Shown here piece by piece: positions 54,204 through 64,000 of a stretch of 64,000 nt of DNA. The stretch lies in assembly GCA_038503035.1 (NCBI GenBank), contig JAVSML010000031.1, forward strand, positions 3,044 to 67,043. Reading direction: 5' to 3'. Both the position numbers and the translations under genes were made by a program. The stretch is from Crocodylus rhombifer. Its lineage: Eukaryota; Chordata; Crocodylia; Crocodylidae. The notes under the pieces were generated by a model. The model saw nothing but the letters and a program-made list of their open reading frames with translations, made no database searches and was not told the DNA's origin. Position 1 is the stretch's first letter, and each line of letters starts with the position of its first letter.

Positions 54204-54464
54204 GGGACCACATGCTGATTTAGCATAGCACCGTGATGACTTTCCATTCCCATCACTCATCTGAAAATGCAAGAGATTGACAAATATAATCAGTCTCAAC
54301 AGGATATGAAGAAAATCTGGGCATAAGAGGTACGAGTCTGTCACCAGCTCTTTGTGAAGGTATGATCTCAGTCACGGGGGGACCACAACATGGTGTATGC
54401 TGGGAAATGCTGTATTATAAGAACACGGGTCCTTCACAAACGAACACGAGTCACTTCAAGGGCG

Positions 54465-54690
54465 CTTGTACACGTTACCCGTTGCTTAGATAAACGTCAC
54501 AAAACGGCAGCAAAAATCGCCACTTCGTTAGGTTAGTTACGTGTAAAAATACACATTGATGTCTTTTTATTGTGGTAGATTTTGATTTATCATGGTAAAT
54601 TAGACCACCCCCAGCATGGTTTATTTTTAGTGTGGCCAATTGTTCCAGACGGATTATTTTTATTGTGAAAGTTTTGTAACGTGTATTCTC
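54465..54690. mobile_element. Candidate MITE with perfect 10-bp terminal inverted repeats
   Basis: TACACGTTAC at 54469-54478 and GTAACGTGTA at 54676-54685 are exact reverse complements. The interior has further partial symmetry (TGGTAGATTTTGATTTATCA, then CATGGTTTATTTTTAGTG) and a higher CpG density than the flanks. The target duplication is unclear. Confidence 0.45.
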
Positions 54691-55239
54691 ACACCAAGCT
54701 ACTAAGAAAAGTGACAACATTCAGGAGTTGCCGATGCCTTGATCTCAGTTAGATCTGCGTTAGTGATTGTGTGCACCCAGGTATCCTGAGTAGTGGAGAG
54801 AGTAATAATGACAATTAATGTAAGCTGCTAGTCTCATCTAGTGGTTCAAATTCAACCTGGGCTAAAATATAACCATGGAAATAAAAAAAAAACCCAAAGG
54901 AGACTGGTCCAATATCAGCAAAAATGTTCAGACAACTCAATCATATAGTTCTTCTATTGTGTGCCACCTAGGATTTTGAAAAAAATTACATGGTAAAATT
55001 GGTAAAAAAAACAATTCCTGACAATATTTCCCCTTCCAGTTAGAATAAGCTGATTTCTTGAAATAAGTGTTTAATGGGAACATATTTATTTTGACATATT
55101 TTTTTTAAAGTTTTTAGTGGAATAGAATTGATATTTTGAAACATCCTTTATAGTTGCAATTTGTTTTACAAAGTAAAAATAGACTAGAAAAAATTAACTC
55201 CAAAGAAAAATGAAATTTTGCCAATTAATTGAAATAAAA
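54691..55239. other. AT-rich old repeat, left half
   Basis: The stretch is rich in GAAATTTTG, TTTTGAAA and CATATTTTTTT phrases. Similar AT-rich sequence continues at 57480-57900 beyond the CR1 insertion, suggesting that the CR1 landed in an older repeat. Confidence 0.35.
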
Positions 55240-57480
55240 TTTCATAAATTTCATAGGCATTAGGGGCTGGAAGGGACCTCATGAGATCATTGAGTCCAGC
55301 TCCCCTGCCATAGGCAGGAAGTCAGCTGAGATCAAGTGACCCCAGCAAGAAATACATCCACATGTTCTCTGCAAGAGTCCAGAGTAGGTGCTTGCACCAC
55401 CTCTGGCGGGAGTTTGCTCCAAACACTGGACACTCGCACCATAAAGAACTTTTTTCTTATGTCTAGTCTAAATCGTCCTTCCTGGAGTTTATGGCCGTTA
55501 GACCTGGTTATCCCATGGGGAGCTCTGGTGAACAGCTGTTCTCCCAGGTCCTGATGTCCCCCTCTTATATAGTTGTAGGCTATCACCACGTCCCCCCTGA
55601 GCCTCCTCTTCTCCTGACTGAAGAGTCCAAAGTCCCTCAGGCTCTCCTCATACGGCCTGCCCTCCAGGCCTTGGGTCATAGAAGCGGCTCTCCTCTGCAA
55701 TCTTTCAAGCTTCTCCACATCCTTCCTGAAGTGGGGGCCCAATACTGGACACAGTACTCCAGCTGCGGTCTCACCAGGGCGACTAAAGCGGGACGATGAC
55801 TTCCCTGGTTTTGGTTGAGATACATTGGTGGATGCACGCCAGAGTTTGGTTTGCTTTGACAGCCACAGCATCACATTGGTGGCTCATATTCATCTTGTGG
55901 TCAATCAAGATCCCCAAGTCCCTTTCAGCCATGGTGCTAGCAAGCGTAGCACTTCCGAGCCTTTAAGTGTATTGACGGTTCTTCCTACCGAGGTGCAGCA
56001 CCTTGCACTTTTCTACATTGAAGACCATCAGGTTTCGGTTGGCCCACCTTGACAGCATGTCCAAATCGGCCTGTAACCCCAGCCTGTCCTGCAGCGTGAC
56101 CTTCCTCCCCCATAATTTGGTATCATTGGCAAACTTGGCTGGTTTGCATCTGACTCCTGAATCCAGATCATTAATGAAGATGTTAAAGAGTACCTGCCCA
56201 AGTACTAAGCCTGAGGTACACCCCTGGTCACCCTGCGCCATGTTAATTTGCTCCCTTAACTAGTACTCTTTGGGTCTGGCCCTGTAGCCAGCTGCCTAGC
56301 CATCAGACCGTATGATGATCAAGGCCACAGTTCCCCAGCTTAACCATGAGGACATCATGGGGAACTAGGTCAAAGGCTTTCTTAAGCTCCAGATATATGA
56401 CATCCACATCATCTCCCTTGTACAGAGCACATGTTACCTGGTCATAGAAGGAGATGAGGTTATTCAGGCAAGACCTGCCAGTCACAAAGCCATGTTGGCT
56501 GGCGTTCAGATGCTAGCCTTCCATTAGACTGGTGTTAATGGATCCCTTGACAATTTTTTCCAGGATTTTTTCCAGGGACGGATGTCAGACTAAATGGTCT
56601 ATAATTCCCTGGGTCGTCCCTCCTCCCTTTCTTGTAGATAGGGACCATGTTAGGTCTTTTCCAGTCTTCCAGGACTTTGCCCCAGCACCATGAATTTTCA
56701 AATATTTTTGTGAAGGGGGATGCAATGATGTCTGCCAGCTCCTTCAAGACTCTCAGGTGCATTCCATGTGGGCCCGCAGACTTGTGAGTGTCCAGTTTCT
56801 CAAGGTGTTCCCCCACCTGATCCACATTGATTTTGGGCCCATCAGCCACTTCCGGAATAGTTTGTGTTCTTTCTGACAGTGCGATCCTCCTGGATCTGAT
56901 GCAAAAAAGTCATTTAGGAGACTGGCCCTTTCTTGGGCATTGGATGTCACCTGGTGTAGGCTGCTCTTTTGAGTTTAATGAGGTCCAACAATTCCTTGTG
57001 CAGCCAAGAGGGCTTCCTTGCCCATTGACTGCATTTCTTGCGAGATGGTATGGCTTTCCCCTATGCTTCTAGGATTATGGTTTTGAGAGCTGACCACTAC
57101 TTGTATATGCCCTTTTCTGGGGGGATATGTCCTCTAATTGCCTGACTGACCAATTCTCTGAGTTTGCAAAAGTCTGCCTTACCAAAGTTAAGGACTTCTG
57201 TTTACTGAGGGGTATCCTGCTCTTTGGTGAACTAGGGTAACAAATTCATGGTCACTGTCACCAAGCTTCCCCTTGATCCTCACATTACTCACCAGGTCCC
57301 TTTGGCCAGGACCAGATCAAGCAATGACCCTCCCCTAGCTGGCCTATAGACCTCCTGGGTTAGGTAGAAGTCATCAGTGTAAGTGAGAAAGCTACGCAAC
57401 CTGTCAGATTTGGCTGTGCACTCCTCCCAAGAGATGTCAGGGAAGATGAAGTCTCTCATGACGATCAAATGACACATTTT
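55240..57480 (-). mobile_element. CR1 LINE, antisense, longest copy, retains part of the endonuclease
   Basis: This is the longest CR1 in the window. The 3' end is at about 55240 (inverted ATGAAATTTATGAAATTT). Minus-strand pieces, in order from the 5' side, start with the endonuclease end with M-R-D-F-I-F-P-D-I-S-W-E-E and G-G-S-L-L-D-L-V-L-A (57477-57289). Then come the RT entry with N-Y-R-P-F-S-L-T-S-V-P-G-K (56849-56535) and motif A, V-I-Y-L-E-L-K-K-A-F-D (56485-56303). These are followed by V-L-F-N-I-F-I-N-D-L-D and an altered catalytic F-A-N-D (56241-55963), and the C-terminal domain (55874-55332). The catalytic Asp change and at least four frame breaks make it inactive. Confidence 0.92.
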
Positions 57481-58514
57481 GATTCATCCACATTGTGTTT
57501 TTAGAAAATATGATTTCCTGGGAAATTTCAAAGTGACATTTTGAGTTATTTGAAATGAAAAAAAATGGAAATAAAACAATTTCCTTCAAATTCATGCTAT
57601 GTATATAACTGTATCTCTTCTCTCAAATAGAGCACAACTTCCCTTTAATTATCAGAGTTGGTTAAATCCCTTTTTGAAAAAAATAGACAAGTTTTACAAA
57701 TATACTTTTTGTTTTGTGAAAAAAAAATCAGCTTCAGTTTGACATGGTTTGTGAAGTTATATTACTAGTATAAAAAAGCTGTTCAACTTTCTTCTTCCAA
57801 CCAAAAATATTCTCCAATTCCAAGAGTACCACAGAACTTAACAAAAAGAATGACTTTTCTGAACATCCAAACACGTTTCATTCAGTGTCTATTTTTCATG
57901 GTGCTCCTCCTTAGAAATGCTCACTCATTGAAGCAAGGGCCAGAAGTGGAACCATGTGAGTTTGTTGATCAGCCACATATGTTAAATAACTACTGATAAA
58001 CAAAGGAAACAGCCCCCAGAGTACAAAACTGTAAAGGCCAAGACTTCTGGCTGGTAATTTTCTTATCAGTCCAGTAGAGCTGCATCACTTCCACCTGTGT
58101 CTCACTCTGCTTGCATAAGTTATTTGATAAAAACCAGGATTTATGTACAACCAGGTTGGTAACTGAAATGAATTTGGAATATGTACTTAAGTTATCTCCA
58201 TTATATGCTACCAGACTCCACCAACTCAATTAAGAGATTTGGAGAAAGAACTAGCCTGCCTTGCTGTATCCCAAGGACTATTTGTATGGTATCATTACAT
58301 AGAGATCTGCTTTGGTTCCTCATTGCTTTTTACATTTATTGTCATACTTAAATTCATCGTGGTGGATACAAGCAATCTGCTGCAGTTTTATCTTGATGGG
58401 ATTATTAAATGTGTACTTGACATGCATTCTCCTTTCTCTATAGAAGATGCCCTTCTAAAAGGGACACTGAAAAGAAAAAGTTTGGTGGTATTTCTAGATA
58501 CATATTTCCATAAT
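57481..58514. other. AT-rich old repeat, right half, then unassigned DNA
   Basis: Positions 57481-57740 continue the AT-rich pattern seen left of the CR1 (AAATGAAAAAAAATGGAAAT). From 57900 to 58510 no repeat or gene is recognised. The frame 58239-58799 runs into antisense CR1 and its first part matches no protein that I know. Confidence 0.35.
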
Positions 58515-58923
58515 ATCTTAGAATCATACAACATGAGGGTTGGACGGGACCGCAGGAGGTCACAACTAGTCCAACCCCCTGCTCCAAGCAGGACCAGCCC
58601 CAGCTATATCATCCCATCCAAGGCTTTGTCTAGCCGGGGCTTAAAAACCTCCAAGGACAGAGATCCCACAACCTCTCTAGGTAACCTGGTCCAGTGCTTC
58701 ACCACCCTTCACACGAGAGTTTTTCCTAACATCCAACCTCAACTTCCCTTGCTGCAGCTTGAGCCCATTGCTCCTTGTCCTGTCGTCTGCCCCCACTGAG
58801 ACCAGCCCAGCTCCATCCTCTTTGCAGCCCCCCGGCAGGGAGCTGAAGGCGTCTGTTCAATCCCCCTCGGCCTTCTCTTCTGCAGATAAAATAAGTTCAG
58901 TTCCCTCAGCCTTTCCTCATAAA
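58515..58923 (-). mobile_element. CR1 LINE, antisense, 3' part (left of the hAT insertion)
   Basis: An inverted CR1 3' UTR and C-terminus: GGAGGTCACAACTAGTCCAA, CTCCAAGCAGGACCAGCCCC, AACCTCAACTTCCCTTGCTG and GAGCCCATTGCTCCTTGTCC, ending at CTTTCCTCATAAA (58923). The same copy resumes at 59447 after a transposon. It shares the subfamily of the copies at 80, 7058 and 51068. Confidence 0.9.
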
Positions 58924-59438
58924 TAGGGACCACTGTAATTCAGGCTTCAGGGGATTTCAGGGGAAAGCCCCAAATTTAGCATTTCCCCCAAAGTCTTGGA
59001 AAACTACGATTCAGCTGGAAATGGCCTGAAAACATGGGGGAGAGGGATGGTGGGTAAAAAAGATTACCCCCCCCCCAACTTATCTGAAGTGTGGAGAAAC
59101 CAGGCAGCAGAGCCCAGGAAACACTGTGGAAACCCCATGTGTTACCAGAGGCAGCCTAGTACAGACTGAGCCATGCCAGGGCTCAGCCAATTAGGTTGTT
59201 CAATTCGCCACTTTGGCAGGGAGTTTAAAGGCCCTGGCTGTAAGTGGTAAGTTTTATTTTCTTATAACAGTCGAAAAGCAGCCTGAGTGCTGCTGGTCAG
59301 TGATAACCAGCGCCACGGTGGGCTCCTTCCGCCAGAGGCATGGAAGAGCCTGCCCTGAAAACACCTGAAACTGGCACCAGCGAGCCTGCAGAGAGCCCAC
59401 TTTTCTCCTTCCTGGAGCCTGAATTATAGCGATTCCTA
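58924..59438. mobile_element. hAT-like non-autonomous DNA transposon inserted in a CR1
   Basis: The left terminus begins TAGGGACCACTGTAATTCAG and the reverse complement of the right terminus begins TAGGAATCGCTATAATTCAG. Over 28 bp they match at 23 positions. Flanking 8-mers CTCATAAA (58916-58923) and CCCATAAA (59439-59446) agree at 7 of 8, and removing the element restores a contiguous CR1. TAGGG termini with an 8-bp duplication fit the hAT superfamily. The 515-bp interior has no transposase frame. An autonomous partner must have existed elsewhere. Confidence 0.85.
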
Positions 59439-59446
59439 CCCATAAA

Positions 59447-60600
59447 TCATGTGCCTCAGTGTCCTAACCATTTTTGTTGCCCTCTGCTGGACTCTCTCCA
59501 ACTTGTCCACATCCTTTCTGTTGTGGGGGGGCCCAAAACTGGACACTGGACTCCAGATGTGGCCTCCCCAGTGCTGAATAGAGGGGAAGGATCACTTCCC
59601 CTGATCTGCCAGCAACACGCCTATCAGTGCAGCCCAGGATGCCGTTCACCTTCTTGGCACCAAGGGCACACTGCTGGCTCCTGTTCAGCTTCTTGTCCGC
59701 TGTCCTCCCCACCCTGCCCCCGGGCCTTTACTGCAGAGCTGCTGCCCAGCCCGTGGCCCCCAGCTGCACCGGTGCATGGGATTTTTCTTTCCTAAGTGCA
59801 GGACTTTGCACTTGTCCTTGTTGAACCTCATGAGATTGCTTTTGGTTTATTCCTCTAATTTGTCAAGGTCTCTATGAATCCTACTCCTGCCCCACAGTGT
59901 ATCTACTACACCCTCCTGCTTGGTGTCTTCTGCAAACTTGCTGGGGGTTCACTGCATCCCATCTTCCAGGCCATTGATGGAGATTTTAACCAACTCCTGG
60001 AGCACTCCACTTGATACCAGCCACCAGCTGGACTTTGATCCATTTATTACTACCCTCTGAGCCCAATGATCCAACCCATTTTTTGTTCACCTTACAGTTT
60101 ATTGATCCAACCTATATTCCCTTAACTTTCTTGCAAGAATGTTGTAGAAGACCATATAAAAAGCCCTGCTAAAATCAAGGTATATCATGTCCACTGCTCT
60201 TCCCACATCCACAGAACCATTTCATCATAGAAGGCAATCAGGTTGGTCAGGCATGTTTGGTGAGTCCATGCTGACTGTTTCTAATTACCTCCTCCTCTAA
60301 GTGCTTAGAAATGGATTTGCTGAAGACCTGCTCTCTGATTTTTCCAGGGAATGAGGTGAGGCTGATTTGTCTGTTGTTCCCTGGATCCTCCTTTTTCCCT
60401 TTCTTAAAGATGGGCACTATATATGGCCTTTTCCAATCAGCTAGGATGTCTCCCAATCTCCATGAGTTTTCAAAGATAATGGCCAGTGACTCTGCAGTCA
60501 CATCAGCCAACTCCCTTGGCACCCTCAGGTTCATCACATCTGTCCCCATGGACTGGTATACATCCAGCTTTTCTAAATAGCCCCTATGCTGTTCTTTTGC
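59447..60600 (-). mobile_element. CR1 LINE, antisense, 5' part (right of the hAT insertion)
   Basis: It continues the copy at 58515. The inverted order is CATTTTTGTTGCCCTCTGCT (C-terminal domain), the F-W-A-P-P block near 59530 and the K-x-N-G-I-L-G-C block near 59640. The RT region near 59820-60020 follows, then the RT entry in the frame 60549-60247 (K-K-G-K-K-E-D-P-G-N, then S-L-T-S-F-P-G-K). Stops and frameshifts are frequent. The 5' boundary near 60600 is approximate. Confidence 0.88.
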
Positions 60601-61397
60601 TGGATAATGAGACGAGATCAGTGCTGTCTTTGTTCATTATTCTAGCCAGCACTGAAGCCTGGTTTGATTTGTTTCCTTTCCTTTCTCAATGTGAAACACT
60701 GCTTCATGAAGCACTAAACTTTTTTTGCCAAATATGAAGTCAATAAAGTATAACATTTAGGGGAATCAATGAAATATTAGCGGTGTCACAGAGTCATTCC
60801 CAGATGACGGCCTGTGACAAGAGCTGTGATGGTCACAACCTCTTTTCTTGTATGCCAAAGAATATCCTTATTTTCCTTCAAATTCCTCCTTAAAAAGACA
60901 TGCCACTGACAGCAGACAATTCTCCAATACCACAAATTTCACAAAACTGTGATACAATTCATATAGGCAGGCAGAGATAATATCTGTACAGTTTCGGAAT
61001 CATATCAAACTTTGACCTTCACTTTACAAACAGTTGCTAGCAACGGAAGTGTAACTAGGAAGTTTTGCACCTTGGGCAGTGATGGTAGCTACCCTTGCAA
61101 AGTCAGTGCCCAGGGCTGATGCTCTGCTTACCCACCTATAGCAATGCTACTGGTTGCCAACACATTCCTGCTCCTAACAGGACACTGGACCAGGCTGACC
61201 AACTTCTCTTTTTTTTTTACATATATCCTTGTCCCTGTGTGACAGGCTTACATACAGTGCTGCTGCCCCAGTGTCTGCACCTTGGCTACATCACACCTGA
61301 CCCACTCTCCTGTCATGACTTGATATTTAAGATGACTCTATACTCACCTGGAGGTGATCCAGGGGTTCTCTGTGGGCTGGATGTGATCACAGTGGTG
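60601..61397. other. No gene seen
   Basis: Unassigned, about 800 bp, with a short T-run near 61205. Confidence 0.35.
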
Positions 61398-61530
61398 CAA
61401 GAGACTCTTGGATGTTTATCTTGCTGGGATCCTATGACTTCAGCTGACTTCCTGCCCCTGGGGCAGGGGGCTGGACTTGATGATCTTCTGAGGTCCCTTC
61501 CAGCCCTAATGTCTATGAAATCTATGAATC
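61398..61530 (+). mobile_element. CR1 LINE 3' end, short
   Basis: The sequence runs from the last codons (CTTGGATGTTTATCTTGCTG) through GCAGGGGGCTGGACTTGATG and CTGAGGTCCCTTCCAGCCCT to the tail TCTATGAAATCTATGAA. Only about 130 bp is present. It belongs to the same 3' type as the copies at 13425 and 55240. Confidence 0.88.
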
Positions 61531-62457
61531 CTCTGTGGGGCTTCTCCTCCCCTACATCCCACCCCATTCCACCCAGGTCATACTTGTCATTGTCACGATG
61601 TCTTGGGTATTTTCCATGTCGACTGTCCCCCAGTGTTAGGCTGTCACTGTGTTCCATAGGGGTCCATCCACCCACTGCTCCCACTTGTGAGCATGTACAA
61701 CTTAACTAAACAGATAAGGTAAACTCAAATTGGCTCAGTTTGACAGCTGCCTTACTGTCCCAAGTTTCTTTCCCCTTTTTTGGGTGCAAGCTACTTTGGG
61801 CCTCCTGCCCCCTTGCTTTTCCTTATTGGGCCACCTGGGTCCCTTGTAAAGGTGTCCTTGCCAGGCAGTTCCTAGCTAGGTCAGCACCAAGCCAGGTCTG
61901 GCTTCTCCCCAGGGTGGCTACTCTCATGCCCCCACGGGGCCTGTGCTCCCTTCTAGCAGCTTGCTGGTGAACCCCTGGTCCACATGCATCACTGATGGGC
62001 CCATGCAGTTTGGCCTCTGCTTCAAGGAGCTCTTCCCCAGTCCCCAGTCATGGGCAGCCCCTGAGTACTTGCAGCCAGCTCTGCTGAACTAGGGTCCTCA
62101 GGAGGGGTTCCTGAGGTGGGTGCACAGTCCCTGCTCTACCACAGGTTGGCTCTGGCTCAATTCTGCCTGTTACAGGGCTTGCTGGCAGTATCTCTCCATT
62201 GCTTCCAGTGGGCTCTGTGCTGCTCCCTGAGTCTTCCTCATGTGGGATGTAATTGGCTCATCAGCTGCCGCTTTGGGTAAGGCTGGATATCTATTCCCCA
62301 TGGGATGCATGGCCTGTGCCTCCCTTGCTTTCCCCACAGCAGGGTTACAGTGGGGATCAGGTCATTCTGGGCTCTGCCAGGGGTGAGAACAGCTGGGGCC
62401 ATTTCCAGTCCCTCAGCTGCTGTTCTCCCCTCACCTATCTCTGGTGTTCTTTTGGCC
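61531..62457. other. No recognised gene; pyrimidine-rich stretch
   Basis: Unassigned, about 930 bp, C/T-rich on the plus strand. It looks like possible decayed LTR or internal retroviral DNA in reverse orientation (GATGTAATTGGCTCATCAGC is the kind of phrase meant), but no termini were found. Confidence 0.3.
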
Positions 62458-63172
62458 CATCATAGTTTCATAGTTTCTAGGGTCAGAAGGGACCTGAGTA
62501 GATCATCGAGTCCAACCCCCTGCCATGGCAGGAAAGAGTACTGGGGTCAAACAACCCCAGCAAGGTGTTCATCTAACCTCCTCGTAAAACCCTCCAGGGT
62601 AGGAGCCAGCACCACTTCTCTTGGAAGTTGATTCCAGATCCTAGCTGCCCTGACCGTGAAGTCGCGCCTCCTGATGTCTAGCTTTAATCTCCCCTCTGCC
62701 AGCTTGTGACCATTATTCCTGGTCACTCCTGGCGGTGCTCGAGGGAACAGGGACTCCCCCAATGCCTGCTGATCCCCCCTGACTAGTTTATAACAGGCCA
62801 CGAGATCCCCCTCAGCCTTCTCTTGTGGAGGCTGAGCAGGTTCAGGTCCCGTAGCCTGTCCTCGTAGGGCCTGCCCTGCTGCCCCCTGACCATGCGAGTG
62901 GCCTCCTCTGGACCCTCTCCATGCTGTCGACATCCCTCTTGAAGTGTGGCGCCCAGAACTGGACGCAGTACTCCCTCTGCGGCCTGACCAGTGCCGCACA
63001 GAGGAGGAGGATCACCTCCCTGGACCTGCTCAAGATGCATCTGTGGATGCATGACAAGGTGCGGTTGGCCTTCCTAACTGCCTCCCCACACTGCCGGCCC
63101 ATGTTCATCTTGGAGTCAATTATGACTCCAAGATCCTTTTCTGCCTCCGTGCTGACAAGAGGGGAGTTCCCT
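62458..63172 (-). mobile_element. CR1 LINE, antisense, young subfamily, 3' fragment
   Basis: The inverted tail CATCATAGTTTCATAGTTTC starts at about 62458. The minus-strand frames 62999-62547 and 63108-62842 carry the C-terminal domain, including I-H-R-C-I-L-S-R-S-R-E-V-I-L and F-K-R-D-V-D-S-M-E-R-V-Q-R. A frameshift separates them. It is closely similar to the copies at 16406 and 18484 and is truncated abruptly at about 63172 before the RT catalytic region. Confidence 0.9.
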
Positions 63173-64000
63173 ACCCATAGCCTATCATCCTGGGACTTGG
63201 GGCCAATTGGGAGTGTACTTCCAGCCAGGGTGATGCTGACTCAACCACATGAACTCCATGCATCTTGCCACCGTGAGCAGGTGAGTCAGGCCAGGGGTTC
63301 TCACACCCAGCTAGAAGAGACACCCAGACACTTCTGCGATACAAAAAACCTTTGGAGCTTCTGCTGCAGTGTATGACAATGCTGTCAATGTGCTACAGCA
63401 ACAGTGGCTGTATTCATTGTGGCTAAGTACAGGCAGTCAAAAAGCCTGCGGCTGAATTGATTCAATTTTCACAGGTTAGTCTAAACTGTGTAGATTAAAC
63501 CAATAAGCAAGTGAACAGACATTCACTTTTAATTCCACAAATGCAGCCACATTGCCTGCAGTGGCCGGGGGGCACCAGAGCACACCTCCCTGGTGGGCTG
63601 GAGCAGACAGCTTAGGCCAAAGCTAGCCCACCCACCCTGCAAGGGTGGGGTTATGGGAGAGGTACAAAGCATCCTAGGATGTTGGGGGGCTGTGAGTTAA
63701 CCTGAATCTGGAACAGAAGTCTAATAAACCAATTTAGCAAAAATCAATTAAGTCTGATACTACTTCTATCCAGGTTTACCTTAAAACAGTGTTAGCCATT
63801 TTGAAAGCAGTTTATATGCACTGAAGTTCTGTTGTGTTACAGATTTGAATCAGTTTTTGATTACTTATACAACTGTATATGTAATTTCTGTCCCTAGCCT
63901 GTATGTCTTGGTTTTCACCCTAGCTGAGACTATGCATTCAAATGAGATGCTAAAGAGATGAGGTGCAAATTGATGTTTCCAGGTGAGCCAAAAAACAAAG
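63173..64000. other. No gene seen; possible MITE remnants
   Basis: The phrases AGATTAAACCAATAAGC near 63491 and TCTAATAAACCAATTTAGC near 63720 recur within a stretch of AT-rich then GC-rich then AT-rich sequence, as in some sauropsid MITEs. No defensible inverted termini were found. Confidence 0.3.

Noticed and set aside
58239..58799. 186-codon frame with a hydrophobic start
   Set aside because: Its C-terminal third is antisense CR1 and the N-terminal part matches no protein that I know. It is a chance join.
61531..62457. A second LTR in reverse orientation
   Set aside because: No TG...CA termini, target duplication or ordered TATA and poly(A) signals could be found. It is left as unassigned.
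1..64000. CRISPR arrays, operons or bacterial-type defence systems
   Set aside because: No direct repeats with regular spacers and no compact gene arrangement. The window is clearly vertebrate repeat-rich DNA.

Overview
The window reads as intergenic or intronic DNA from a sauropsid, most likely a crocodilian; a turtle is the main alternative. It is dominated by CR1-clade LINEs in both orientations, with 3' tails ending in CTATGAAA or TCTATGAAA octamers. It also carries fragments of the old amniote families MIR and L2, numerous palindromic MITE-like elements, and one ERV-type solo LTR. I saw no L1, no Alu-like SINE, no host gene with a recognisable product, and no tRNA, rRNA or CRISPR array. 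The species call is inference from repeat content.

Layout. 0-1.1 kb: a decayed CR1 copy ending in a member of a short retroposon family. 1.2-7.7 kb: unique DNA with MIR pieces, two palindromic MITEs and an antisense CR1 tail. 7.75-8.73 kb: a near-complete 981-bp solo LTR. 9.7-10.1 kb: an old LINE tail split by a retroposon with perfect 13-bp target duplications. 11.5-13.2 kb: palindromic elements, one with a hAT nested inside. 13.4-20.4 kb: a CR1 cluster of five copies, four forward and one reverse. One of them (16.4-18.1 kb) keeps an uninterrupted reverse-transcriptase frame of over 500 codons. 21.0-21.5 kb: the C-terminal remnant of a different, non-CR1 LINE. 21.5-47 kb: mostly unassigned DNA with hAT MITEs, a 21-bp minisatellite, a long inverted repeat, a CpG-enriched stretch near 31.6-32.2 kb, strong hairpins at 35.2-35.8 kb and old CR1/MIR fragments. 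47.2-47.6 kb: a 340-bp CA-rich simple repeat followed by an old AT-rich CR1. 55.2-57.5 kb: the longest CR1 copy, which retains part of the endonuclease domain. 58.5-60.6 kb: another CR1 interrupted by a 515-bp hAT-like transposon with its 8-bp target duplication visible. 61.4-63.2 kb: two young CR1 fragments.

How the parts relate. There is no operon or pathway here; the relationships are insertions into one another. The nestings at 9.85, 13.03 and 58.92 kb give relative ages directly. The decay of the catalytic F-A-D-D motif across CR1 copies gives an approximate age ranking, with the 16.4 kb copy youngest. The LTR and the CpG-enriched stretch are the best candidates for promoter activity.
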